30,665 nt of DNA from Chromera velia (lineage: Eukaryota; Sar; Chromeraceae). The notes beneath the pieces are model-generated. The model saw nothing but the letters and a program-made list of their open reading frames with translations, did not search any database and was not told the origin of the DNA. The first letter of the stretch is position 1. Each line of letters opens with the position of its first letter. Shown here piece by piece: positions 10,384 to 21,200 of this stretch. The stretch is taken from assembly GCA_018398765.1 (NCBI GenBank), contig JAHBMJ010004842.1:43210-73874 (forward strand), written 5' to 3'. The position numbers and the translations under genes were made by a program.

Positions 10384-12037
10384 CTAGGGCATATTCTTGT
10401 TGGAGAAGGTCATCACCCCTGTGCGATCGCCGAACTGAATCAGCTCCTCAACCCTCTTGGACCCCAGCTCGGGTGGGATCTCTCCGTGCTTCGAAGCAAG
10501 CTGTCTCTGTGACGATTCCGACTTAAGAGTAGCATCTGATGATTCAACAAAAACAGCCTCCAGGTAGACGTAGTCCTGATCAGACTTTTGGATGGAGTCC
10601 ATCTCCCCAGCATCTGCTGTTTTCATCTCTGCCTGGTCAGAGACTTCAAAAGAATCTCCAAGAAGAGACCTCAACTGAGGAGAATCGAAGTTAAACGACC
10701 CCGGAAGGCCGCAGTCCGGCATGCTCTGACAGATAGAGTAGGGCACAGGGTCAAGCAGAAACTGCACAAATCTCAGGTTCACTTTCGAATTCACCTCTTG
10801 TTGCCACTTCACATCTCCAACCCTGCCTGAAGTAAAGAGAACCCCAAAGACCTCTGCAGACAGATCGACTGAAGTCTCGACATGTTGATGGAGACCTGCT
10901 GCCACAATCGTTCCCGCAAAGCCGCCCAAAGAATGACCTGTGACGATCACCTTGTCGGTGGTCGGAGTGATTATCGACTTCAGATCTTCTACAACATTCA
11001 CCGCAACTGTCGAGAAACCACGAGCCACCTGTCCAGGCATTCCGAAAGGCGCAGGTACCTGTGGGTAGTCAAAGTCACTCACCCACTCTGCGAACGTCTG
11101 TATTCCTCTGACAATGACCAGAAGACTGTTGTTACGTGAAGAGACAGACACCCAGGGAAGGCCGTCATCTGAAATCTCTGCTGTGCTCTGCTTGTAGTTG
11201 GGAACGAAGATCCTCTCGGGCTTCCATCCAGGGAGAATCTCCAGATCGTTGTAGCTGTTTTTCTTCTTTTCTCCTTCCTCTGCATACTTCCAATTCTGGG
11301 CAAACTGGGCCAGCCACAAAAGAGAGCCAGTCGACGTCTCTTCCGAGCTAACGAAGTCCTTCAGCTCGGACGGCAGAGGAAGCTTCGGGGTTTCGAAGGG
11401 CAGGTTGAGCTCAGGTGAGTCGGGAGCAATGGGAACCGGGAGGGGCACAGCGTCTGGTTCTTTATCCTTGCAGTAGGGTTTGTCCTGGGAGCAGAGAAAT
11501 CCCTCCACCAGGTCCAGAAGCTCCGGACAGACGTCGAATTCAGAAGTCGCCATGCCCATGCACGAGCACATGGCCTCCGGGAGGTTTTCTGCAGAAACGA
11601 TTGTCATACAGAGGAGGGGGGAAGTTCAGCAAAGGCTTGTGCGGTAGAACAAGAGACAAAACAATCTCTGAGTGAACTGTTAGGCAAACAGATGTATGTA
11701 TGCATGAATGCAGAGGTAGACACCGTGCAGATGACTGACCAGCTTTGAAGATGAGGTTATTGATACACTTCAGGAAGGACCCAAGCTCACCGCCCTCCGC
11801 GGTTTCACCTTCAAGAAGTGTGTTGTTCACGGACTGAAGTGTTGTTTTGCTGTTGCATGTCAGGCCCATAGTGTTGGCATCCGTAGGGTAGGGGTACTCA
11901 AAAGGAGTCATAGTCAGATTGCCCGACTTGGTCACGGACATCTCAGGTGCTCTGTCTGAAAGAAGCCGACGGAGCAGGGGCGCCGCTTCGCAGGCAGAGG
12001 ACAGAACTACCAGGGTAGTGAGGGAAAAGCCCACCAT
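10384..12037 (-). CDS. Secreted class 3 lipase (alpha/beta hydrolase), two exons
   Basis: Exons are 12037-11740 and 11588-10384, joined across a 151-bp intron with donor GCTG|GTCAGT and acceptor TTTCTGCAG. Both sides are phase 1, and the product is 500 residues. Residues 1-18 form a signal peptide (MVGFSLTTLVVLSSACEA), so the enzyme is probably secreted or enters the endomembrane system. The Cys-containing region of about 150 residues is followed by the lipase domain. VRGIQTFAEWVSDFD precedes the nucleophile elbow VTGHSLGG, with Ser near residue 319. The SGRVGD segment and LLDPVPY follow; the latter holds the likely catalytic Asp near 379. This order is that of the fungal-type triacylglycerol lipase family (Lipase_3), which hydrolyses ester bonds of acylglycerols. 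The catalytic His is not certain; one candidate is in ASKHGEIPP. The start was chosen at the first ATG that yields a signal peptide; the codon at 12082 is GTG. Confidence 0.88.
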
Positions 12038-12292
12038 TTGACAATTGAGTGTTGTTCGACTGTTGCAGTGTTGCTGTTGCACTGTGACTTGTGTACGTCA
12101 GGTTTGCGCTGTTGCGGTTGTTAAAGGAGGTTTGATGAACTCGAAAGATCCAGCGTTGGTCGCGTTTGCATGGAATGAATGTGTAGAAACTCTGAACTGT
12201 CACCTCCAACACACAATACCCGCCGAGCTATAGTCTTTTGAGTGCTAGTTTGAGTGTTGCATTGTCCTTCAAAAAGTCTTTCAGTTGCCCCG

Positions 12293-12476
12293 GAAAGTCT
12301 CCTGGTTGCTTGGGGGGCTCTCTCAGATTCCAACTTTTAGTTTTCGGAACAAACATGGATAGTTCGCACGGCGGCATCGCGGCCGGTCTCCTGGCCGGAA
12401 CAAACATAGAAAGTCTCCTGGTTGCTTGGGGGGCTCTCTCAGATTCCAACTTTTAGTTTTCGGAACAAACATGGAT
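12293..12476. repeat. 68-bp direct repeat, copies 116 bp apart
   Basis: Positions 12293-12360 recur exactly at 12409-12476, from GAAAGTCTCCTGGTTGCTTG to AACAAACATGGAT. Between them a shorter fragment (GGTCTCCTGGCCGGAACAAACAT) repeats the two ends of the unit without its middle, so a third, deleted copy may be present. Open frames on the minus strand across the repeats look like by-products. Confidence 0.95.
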
Positions 12477-12816
12477 GGTTCGCCGGTCCCCGCTTCGGCT
12501 TCTGGGCCGCCGTGACGCCGGCCGGCGCTGACATGCAATTGGGTCCCGGCCGCGGCCCGGACGCGCGCACCCGGGCCCCGCGGCCCGCATTGAAAAGCTC
12601 ATGCACAGTGCACACGCAACACATCGATCGAAGACAACAACGGTCAGCAACACTGCATGAGGGAATTAAGATGCTGTTATATAGTCTTCGATGGCGTCTC
12701 AAAGGAGCAGCCAGCGAGACTACAGGCCCGATGTGCCGAATTCCAGGCACCCGTTACTGGTGAACCGGGACCTTTGTCTCACCCGCTTTTCACAATAAGA
12801 CTTGAATTATCTTGAG
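12477..12816. other. GC-rich island and 5' region of the MYND gene
   Basis: 12484-12590 is very GC-rich, with CCGGCCGG, CCGCGGCCCGG and CCCGGGCCCCGCGG palindromes, and contrasts sharply with the neighbouring DNA. 12600-12816 returns to ordinary composition and leads to the plus-strand ATG at 12817. No gene is seen on either strand. Confidence 0.55.
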
Positions 12817-14698
12817 ATGAGGCCTTGGAAGAAACGGGCACGAAAGCCTGTCCAAACAGACAGGGCCCACCGACCCCTCGAGAGATATTCTCGTTCAGTC
12901 ACAAACTGGTATGACGCCTTTTGGATGTTGTTTAATGCTGAGCTCACAAACGAGAAAGAGTGCCGCATCTATGATTGGCCTCTGTTGCTCTGGAAACTGC
13001 CTTTGGAAGGCATTCTTCCGTTGATCTGCACTTTCCACCTTCGCTCCTTTTGTGAGCTCTGTATCCAATTTCAGGTCACTGACAGATTTCCCGAGGCAAC
13101 AAGTCTCGCAGAGAAACCGTTCTGGCTCTCCTCTCTGTCGTGCCTCTGCTCTATTATCTTGGTGTTTCGATACTCGCTTCTGGGCGTGGCTTCGTCCTCA
13201 CTTCTCTGTGCCTTCGTTTTCTGGGCAGAACGAAAAGCGATTGTATACTGGAAGACTCGAAAGGCAAAGGGGGGGCGTAGACGGAGTGTTGGGGCAAAGG
13301 ATGCATGGGGATCCGTGTCGGATGTGTCGGGGGTCTGCTGGCCTCTGTTGTTGTGGACAGTTCCGGCACTGATACTTAGTTCAGAGGCGTATGTCTTCGT
13401 TGAACTCTACTGGCTTGCTCAGTCGCCTGTGTTTTGGCTTCGCCTGCTCCCTTTGTCCTTCTTTGGGCTTCTGCATTGGGTCAGGAACACTGGACCACGG
13501 TCCTGGTACTTTCGGTCCGAGCGTTCAGAGCCTATTCTAGGTCATGCAGTGTACGTGTTGAGTTGCACTGTAGTTCTGGAGTGGGTGTGTTGGTACTACC
13601 TTTCTTTTCTGGGGTTTTGGGGGCTGGTTGTGCGTGTGATTGTCCTCCTGTTGTTGCTGTTATTTGGTGGTCTGGTTTTGGGGTGGACGTTTCCTTTTTG
13701 CTGGCAGGGCTTTTGTATGGTGGGACGCTGGTTGGATGTTTGGGTTTTTGGCCCGCTTCTGTTTGTTGTTCTGCCTCTGATTGCGTTTGTGTGGGAACGA
13801 ACGGCAGCCAACAGCTGCGGAGCCTTTCTTGGTGGAGTGGTGGGCCTCCTGTGGGCCTTCATCAAAGCAGCAGTGGGGGGACTGTGGCGTCTGCAGAAGT
13901 GCATTCGGCAGTGTGCAAAAAGACTTGGTGGGGGGCTGAGGGAAAAGAAGCTGTTTTGGACGGAGGTGGGAGAACTTGCGGAAAGGCGAAAGGCCGCGTC
14001 TGCAAGTGATTTGCTAAGGGAAAGGAGGGGTTCAAATGTACCGGGGGGGGATGAAGAGGAGTCTGATGTCGAGAGTGTGGGTGATGAGTCCTCTGTATCG
14101 AGTGGCTTTGCGGGGGAGGGGGGGGGTTCAACGAGAGAGGGGGCCGCGGGGGAAGAGCCTCCAGGTGAGGAGGAGGAGGAGGAGAAAGCTTCCTCAGAGG
14201 AGGAGGATGCTGAGGGGCATGAGCTGCCTCACGCAGATGTCCATGTGCAGCCCTCTCGGTGTTGCACAGCTTGCGGAGCCGAGGAAGGCTCTTTACGCGA
14301 GGATGTAACTGTAGAAAGCCAACATGCGACGCACCAAGAAGCACAAAAATGGGGTTCTGTAGAGGGGGGGGCAGACTGCCAGTCCTCAGCAAGCAGTCCC
14401 ACTTTACGTCGAGAGAGTGAGCCTCTCGCCTCGTGTGCAGTTGAAAGAGAGAAAACTGATTTGACAGGGACGGGGGTGGGCTCTCTCTCAACTGAGGATG
14501 AAAGAAACAGGGACGCCAGCAGCAGCAGCAGCAGCAGCAGTGCCCCGGTCAATGCGAGGGTTGTGAAGCTGCTCCATTGTGTGCCCTGTCGGAGAGGCGG
14601 GATGCAGCCTGAAGTTCTCTACTGCACCAAAGAATGCCAAAAAGAAGGATTGGCCAAAACACAAAAAAGTGTGCCTCTGCTTTGCCCCCACACATTGA
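12817..14698 (+). CDS. Multi-pass membrane protein with C-terminal MYND zinc finger, frame broken
   Basis: The ATG at 12817 opens a long frame; the preceding TTG at 12802 is not used. Residues about 54-357 contain roughly seven or eight hydrophobic segments rich in Trp, Leu and Phe, for example VVRVIVLLLLLLFGGLVLGW and FGPLLFVVLPLIAFVW. An acidic, Ser-rich stretch (about 405-475) follows. Then come CxxC (CTAC, 483-486), a linker of about 100 residues with a poly-Ser run, CVPC (588-591) and YCTKECQ (602-608). In frame, the text after CQ is wrong for a MYND finger. One base fewer in the A5 run at 14639-14643 gives KKDWPKHKKVC, the canonical end, and a stop at 14696-14698. Without that change the frame stays open to 15153 through a microsatellite. 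MYND fingers bind proline-rich partners. The membrane part is unrecognised. The long gap between the first two Cys pairs is unusual and could hide an intron. Confidence 0.65.
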
Positions 14699-14702
14699 TT
14701 GA

Positions 14703-14703
14703 T

Positions 14704-14729
<26 letters not shown>
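14703..14729. repeat. (ATCC)n microsatellite just after the MYND stop
   Basis: Six to seven ATCC units right after the corrected-frame stop codon. In the uncorrected frame they would encode Ile-His-Pro-Ser repeats, which supports the view that this is 3' untranslated DNA. Confidence 0.9.
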
Positions 14730-14734
<5 letters not shown>

Positions 14735-17304
14735 CCAACGGACGGTCCGTCTTCATTCAAACATACCTACCGACATGCAGCTATTTGGCCGTCAGAAGCT
14801 CAAAAAGCGACCTACAAGGCAGACGGGTCCTCCGTCGGAAAAGGACCAAGCTAACCTCATTCAAGCTCCCTGCCTTTGCGGGAAGGAGAGAAGTGTTCGA
14901 GCGAGCGAGACACAGTGCCAACTGTAGAGGACAGGAGCTTGTCAAACGAGAGAAGGCAAAGGCTGCCATAGCAGGCTTCAAGAACGCCACTGACCAAGCG
15001 AGAATAGGAACAAAGAGACACGAGATGAAACTGAAGACTCTGGAGGCAACTTCAGAGAGATGCTCATTGAGAAAAGCGAACAACAGGTCAGTCCTTCTTT
15101 CTCGAACATTATCTTTAATTACTCTGTGCTCTTCGAACATGCTGGGACGATGAGCTCTATCTCCTTCTATGACTTCTCCTCCGGCCTGACTTTTCCTCTT
15201 TGCTTTCTTCCTTTCTTTTGCTTGCTTGCTTGCTCGCCTGTCTCGCTCCCTCCCTTACTTCCTTCTATCCCTCCCTCCCTCTGTCCCTCCTTCATTTTCC
15301 TTCCTTCTCCTCTTCCTTCGTTCGTTCGTTTTCACTTGCTGCCCGATCATCCTTGCGTCCTTTGTTCATCCTTTTTACCAACGGACTGAATTGGCTTCCC
15401 TATCTGTTTCTGCCCCACCCTGAAGACACATTGGGCTGGGATTTGAGCAGCCGTGAATCAGGCTACACTCTTTTCTGGATGTGGGCACTTGAATCTGATC
15501 ATGTGGAGCGCTCCCCTCCTCCTTGCAGGTAGAGCGCTGATCAAGCGATCGACCCGGTCGCATGGAAGGAGGAGTCGTGCGGTCGAAGTTCCAAACATTC
15601 TCAGGCGTCTGCTGGGCCAACATCGAATAAACATCGAACATACAAATTGAACTTGGGGACGTCAAACGTTCACCTCAATAGTCTATGCTAACTGAAAAAA
15701 GATTGACGTAAAGATTGACATAAGTTGAAATCAAGATAAACAGTATGTTAAACCAGAACATAAATCATCTATTAAAGTAACCAAAGAACATTATTATTAT
15801 TTAATTTTTATGAAACTCAGTCTGAGTGCTGTGAAATCATACACTCTAAAGTATACTTTTTTTAGTTATAGTAATTTCCATATTTTGTTAGATCGACCGG
15901 TACCAATATATTACTTACTATTTGTTTTAGAATTCATTTTATCAGGAACCATCAATTTAAAAAAAAATCAATTTTATTCATTGAAAAATCACTAGGATAA
16001 TCATCAAATTTATCAAAACGATCTTATAAACATGTATAAGCATGTGAAGACAATATTAAATTGAAAACTTGATTTAGCATGATTTTAGATCGTGTTTTAA
16101 ATTGTTTTTCTGATCAACAAGTTTTATAGTGGAATTTGTCTTCAATTCTGAGACTGGGCTGCATAACCCGGCTGGCGGCCTACCAGTGGCATGCATCCTG
16201 GGATGGATGCTTCGAGGAATGTGCTCGACTTGCGTACTCTCACGCTGCTTAATTGACAACATCCATTTTTTTTTTTCTTTCGTCTTTGTCGGCCGATCCG
16301 TTTCGATCGATCAAAAGAGAAAAGTCCCAGTTAACGGTGCGTATTTTACCATAAGGTCCCTCATGTTTGCTTGGAGTCATTGAGTTGGAGTCATTGGACG
16401 AAGGAATGAATATCTTCCTCCTTGCCCTAACGAGAAAAATCCGTCTGTCTTGTGAACGTGGTGAGCCGATCACTGAGGGGTCATTGAACACAGTTGGAAA
16501 TTTCAAATCCTTGCGAGAATGCTGTTTGTGTGCATAGAACCGAGAATGCACACAGCCAGGCACACAGATAGTGAATCACCGATTCAAAGTATCAAAGAAG
16601 ACAGAAAGAGAAGTACGACCAAAGTGAGAGGAAAGTTCGGTCTTAAAGAAAGAGACTAGGTCCGCGTGCAGATTCCCATCCGGTCTCTTGCACGATTAAG
16701 TGACAGAAGAGGGAAACAAAGAAAGAAACGAAGAAAGTAACAATAGAAGGGAAAGAAACAAGAGAGAGAGAACTTTGAATGAATGGATTTCAAAACCAAA
16801 ACAGGCCCCAGGTAGGTCTGCAATCCCCTTTCCCTTTCGTTTTCAACGGACACAGTCAGTCCACTTGTTAAATCCGTGGCTCGATTTGAATATCATCCCA
16901 ATTCTCCCCCCCCCCTTTTTTCTTCATGAATCCCTTTCCCCACCCCGAGCAGATCCTCTGGCTCCGTGCTTTCCCTCCCTCTCGCTGTCCGTGTCCATCA
17001 TATCGATTCATCCCGACACGGCACCTTCCTTCGCGCAACTGTTCTGAGCCCCCAAGGCTCGTTGCTCAAAATGCTATGGCCTGATTCTGCTGAAACAATC
17101 CTTTCTCATACAATGCCCCTCCACCCACCTCCCTTCTCTTCTCTTGCGTTTCTTGTTCCAACACCATGCAGCATGTGCGCTCCCCTCCCTTGATACAGAC
17201 AGAGATCGATCGACAAGGAAGAATCTTCGATGCACCCACCAAAATGAATGGAGACGCTGAGGGTCTGTCTGTCCCTCCAACCATTAACTCACACACTCAC
17301 TCAC
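14730..17304. other. Intergenic, low-complexity with an AT-rich island
   Basis: 15150-15420 is CT-rich (TTCC, CTTGCTTG, GTTCGTTCG) with spurious open frames. 15660-16130 is an AT-rich island with no coding potential and sharp edges. 16130-17300 returns to mixed composition with purine-rich and pyrimidine-rich runs. I could not support a gene. A few minus-strand frames near 17070-17290 might hold an exon downstream of the one at 17305-17745, but their splice sites are not clear. Confidence 0.45.
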
Positions 17305-17745
17305 TCGGGTATGGTCTCCAACCCGACAGACCACCGAGGAGAACAGGCAGATGCAGACTCGTCAACCTCCGATTCCCTTTCGTCGGGGGGAACCTCTTCG
17401 TCCTCCTGGTCCTCTCCCTCTCCCTCTCCCTGTCTTGCCCCATCCTCTTGACCTCTCCCCTTCTCCTCCTGTACTGTTGCTACCTGGTCTCTCTCTGAGC
17501 CTGTCTGCAGGTTTGCTCTGCAGACTCCTTCCTGTGATCCTCCGCCCCTCCCTTCACAGCTCTCTTCTGCTGTGGCGGACGGAGCAGAAGGGGGAACGAG
17601 AGGAAGGGAAGAAGCAGTCTGGGTCCGTCCCTCGCCAGATTGTCCCATGGCATCTGTGTGGAGGTGCATGTGAAGGGCAGACTCGACTCTGAGGACCCTT
17701 CTGCCCCCCTTCTTGATCAAATGAGCGAGACGACCCCCTGAGGTG
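17305..17745 (-). CDS. Candidate internal exon, acidic low-complexity protein
   Basis: On the minus strand, TTTTCCCTCCAG at 17746-17757 makes a good acceptor. A frame then stays open for 146 codons to a strong donor, CCCGA|GTGAGT, just before an in-frame stop. The exon would enter and leave in phase 2. The product is Ser/Thr/Gly-rich and then strongly acidic (for example EDQEDEEVPPDERESEVDE). No domain is recognised. The next exons on either side are not identified. A link to the large gene upstream on the same strand is not supported, because that frame ends at a stop at 18216-18218. Confidence 0.35.
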
Positions 17746-18215
17746 CTGGAGGGAAAAGGAAACCCTCCGTCACAATCAACCTGCAGGCATCAAGGACAAC
17801 GAAAGCAAGGAATGTGAACTGCATGCGTGGTGCTGGAGATGAAGAACAGGAACAGCGGAAAAACTCCTTTTTATTCAATGTAAAGGACTCCCAGACACAC
17901 ACATGCAGTCTCTGAATGATGAGAGGAAACGGCGAGACAAGGGAGCATGTCAGAACTATACTGAGTGCATGTTTGCTTTTGTTCTCGAGTCTCGGTTGGC
18001 TAAACCGAAGCTTTTTCTACTCGTATTTTGTGCTTCCATGTACTTAACTCATGGGGAATCGTTGTTTGTAGAGTCACCGTGAGGATGCTTGCAGATCTCT
18101 GCTTACTGTCTCTCACCTTCGCCTTGATTTTTTTTTGCCTTCTCTGCTCCTGGCTTTCTCGTACGTGCTTCTTTTTCCTCTCTCTCTTCGTTCACGTATT
18201 CATTCTTTCATTCAT
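17746..18215. other. Spacer downstream of the large minus-strand gene
   Basis: Mixed-composition DNA, T-rich toward 18120-18200. No gene is supported. It would contain the 3' untranslated region of the gene at 18216-23619. I see no clear polyadenylation signal. Confidence 0.4.
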
Positions 18216-21200
18216 TCACAATTGATTTTTGACTTCACGTCTGTCGAGAGTTGCAATTAGAAAGGGAGCACAAAGAATCCAAAAACACCGCAACAACGTG
18301 TTAATGCTACTGACCGCCACTGCCCCGGTGAAAGAGATGCGATTGTCGGGATCCACCGCGTGCCCCCCCAGAGCTTCAGATCCTCTGCTGACGCCCCTAC
18401 CGCCCTCACTCTCACTGGCAGACCCTCTTTGGGCCCTCTCGATTTCCTCCCGGAACCTCTCGATATTCGCAAGCACTGACGCACACGCCATGGAAAGAGG
18501 ACCTTCCTGAGTCACAGCACCCTCAGACGGCCGACATTGACTCAGACCGGAGTCACGGTCCCCCCTTGCCTGCGAGACAGGTTTTCGACCTGAGGCACTC
18601 ACCCTCACTCGCTCTCCTCTGCCTACCGCACGCAACACCTCGCTCTCTCTCGTCCTGCTGACCTGCAGGTTCTCTTTTCGGAGTGCGCTTTTCGGACTTA
18701 TGGGCTGAGTGTTCTGCTGGCCACGAACGTCTCTTGACAAGCCCTTTGCGGCACCTGAGGATGGGCCCGTTTGAGGACCGCCATTCTGCTCCGTGCGAGT
18801 CGCTGAGGCAGAAGAGACTGGTTCCAGAGGGCGAGCACGCCGCCCCCCCTCTGCCTGAACTCTCTTTCCTATCGTGGCTGCACCCCCTCTCTGATCGCTC
18901 TGCCGGGAAGTCGAAAGAAGGGACGGAGTGGCGGCTGAATGCTGAACCCCGTCCTGCAACAAGGCAGGGTTTCGGGGACCCGCAGAAACCTGCTCTTTCT
19001 GGAATCGCCCCCCCATCCCCCCCTCTGCCCCCCCGACTCTACTACTGGCTCCTGCTTGATACTTGCGTGAACCCTCTGATACTCCCCCCTTCTCCCTGCC
19101 CGCCAGGGCACGAGAGATAAACTTCTTTGCCTCACTCACTTTTCTGACCCCCTCCGCTGCTGCACGAACCTTCACGTCTACCTCTTTGTCAGATACAGCA
19201 GAAGTAATCGTCTCCTGCTCTCTCTCATGTTCCAAGTGAGGGGCCAAAGGGCCCTTGCCCATCATGAACTTTTCCTCACCTACCGCATGAGCCCCCGGCC
19301 CCTTCGGATGAACGGATCGGGTCCCGCCTCCGTCTCGTGAGGAAAAAGAGACGGGAACCTCCGGACTTGTCTTCAGTCGGGGGGTGCGTGCTGCTGCTGC
19401 TGTTGCTGAGACTGCTTCTTCCGCCCGTGATGCCCCTGGAGGTTTTGACTTCACTATTCTCTGTGCAGCCACTCCCTTCTCCTCTCTCTTTCCAATCATT
19501 TGTGTCCCTTCCCTTGCCCCTGAGGAAATACTCTTTCCAATCCCCTTCATTCCGCCCCTTGTGCCCCCTGTGTCGGTCATCTGGGCACCCGGACGTCCCT
19601 TTTCCTTTGCGGTCCTGGTGCTGGAGGGCACCCCCAGCCCCGCTCTCTCTCCAGCAGGTCTCTTGGTGTCTGCAGTGACGAACCTCTGGAGCCGCCGAGA
19701 GATCGGCCATAGATTCGTCACACCCGTTGCATGGGGACTACCCTGGCCAGGCTGGTTTGGGTCGGCAGTGCCTTTCTGGTCTTCTGAGGTCTCGAGAGGA
19801 GGAGGAGCAGAGGGATCGTTCCCTCCTTCCTCCACCCTCCCCGGCCTGCCTGCTTTCAGACGAGTAAACCTCTGACTGACAGAGGCAATTCCTGATTTGC
19901 CCTTGTTTTCTTTGTCTTGGCCTTGAACGGGGATCGGCCACTCTCTGTTGGTCTGTCGGGACGTCTGCACAGGAGAGCTGGAGAGGCCCTCAGAAGGGAT
20001 TCGAAGCCTCTCTTGAACCTCTTTTTGGCGTCTCTTCAGTCTGTCTAGCTCGGAATGCCATTGAGACTGCCTCGCACCCCCTTTGGCTGCATTCATTCTG
20101 CCTGTTGCACCCAGGTCCTTTCCTCTGTGACTCCTAACCATCCCTACTGACGGACCCACACGGCCGATTTGTGCAGCTGCAGATGCTGCAGAGGGGGGAG
20201 AGGACGGTCGGTGCGTCGCAGCACCCATTGTCCTCTTCCCTCCCCCTCTGGCCCTTGCACCTGTCCCTATGTAATCATTTCGCCTCCTGATTTCATGAGA
20301 CGGATCTCCCCCCCTATTCAAGTCACGACCAACGGGCACAGGATGACCGTGATCGTAGAACGGAACGGGCCTGTGAGTCTGCATGGGAGGGTCTATTCCG
20401 TATTTGCGCATGACCTGGGGGTCGGGTCTCGTTGCGGCTCTGGCTTCTCTTGCTGTGACAGACACACGTCTCGGGAGGTTCATGTTGTCCTCTAGAGGTC
20501 CTTGGAGGGGGTCTCCAGTGTCTTTGACTGCAAGGCCCTTCCTCAACACGTGTAGCCTTAGGGGAGGGACGGGGGGTGAGTTTGTCTTCTTGGAGGCGCC
20601 TCTTTGTACAATAACGCACTGGTTGTTGATTGTCGAGGCGGAGGGGACACATTCAGATTCCCCGTCCATCTCACTGGGGACATCGCTCATTCCCCCCGCA
20701 CCCCCGCTCTTCTTTACCAATCTGCCCCTCAGCAGGCCGTCTCCGTTGAGAGGAGACACGGCAGAGACGGACAGAGGAGAGGCAGAGACAGCGGGAGCAG
20801 GAACCGTCTGACGATTGGCAGGAAGGTTGGAAGGGCGGGGAGTCAGGAAGAGTGTCTGATGGTTGAAGGCTGACTGTGACTGCCCAACCAGTGACAAGTG
20901 GCCTCCGGGGGGTGCAGAAGGGAAGGGGATCAGAGACTGACTGACAGGGGGGCAGACGTGCATCGTGCATTGTTGCTGTTGTTTTTGTGCGCTGGTCCCG
21001 AAAAGCACAATACGGGGTGAGTTGGCAGGTAGGTTGTGCTCCCTGAATGAGGGCGGCGCGGTTGACGGCACCAAATTCTTTTCGTCGGGATAGTGAATGA
21101 ACGAGCGGTGTGTAGGCATAGGGGGCATGAGGTGGGCAGGGAGGGATGGATGCATAGGAGGGGGGGGAACGGAGTAAGTGTGCATTCTATTGACGACATG

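Noticed and set aside
15200-15532. Plus-strand frames rich in Leu/Ser/Phe
   Set aside because: They arise from CT-rich low-complexity DNA and overlap each other in all three frames.
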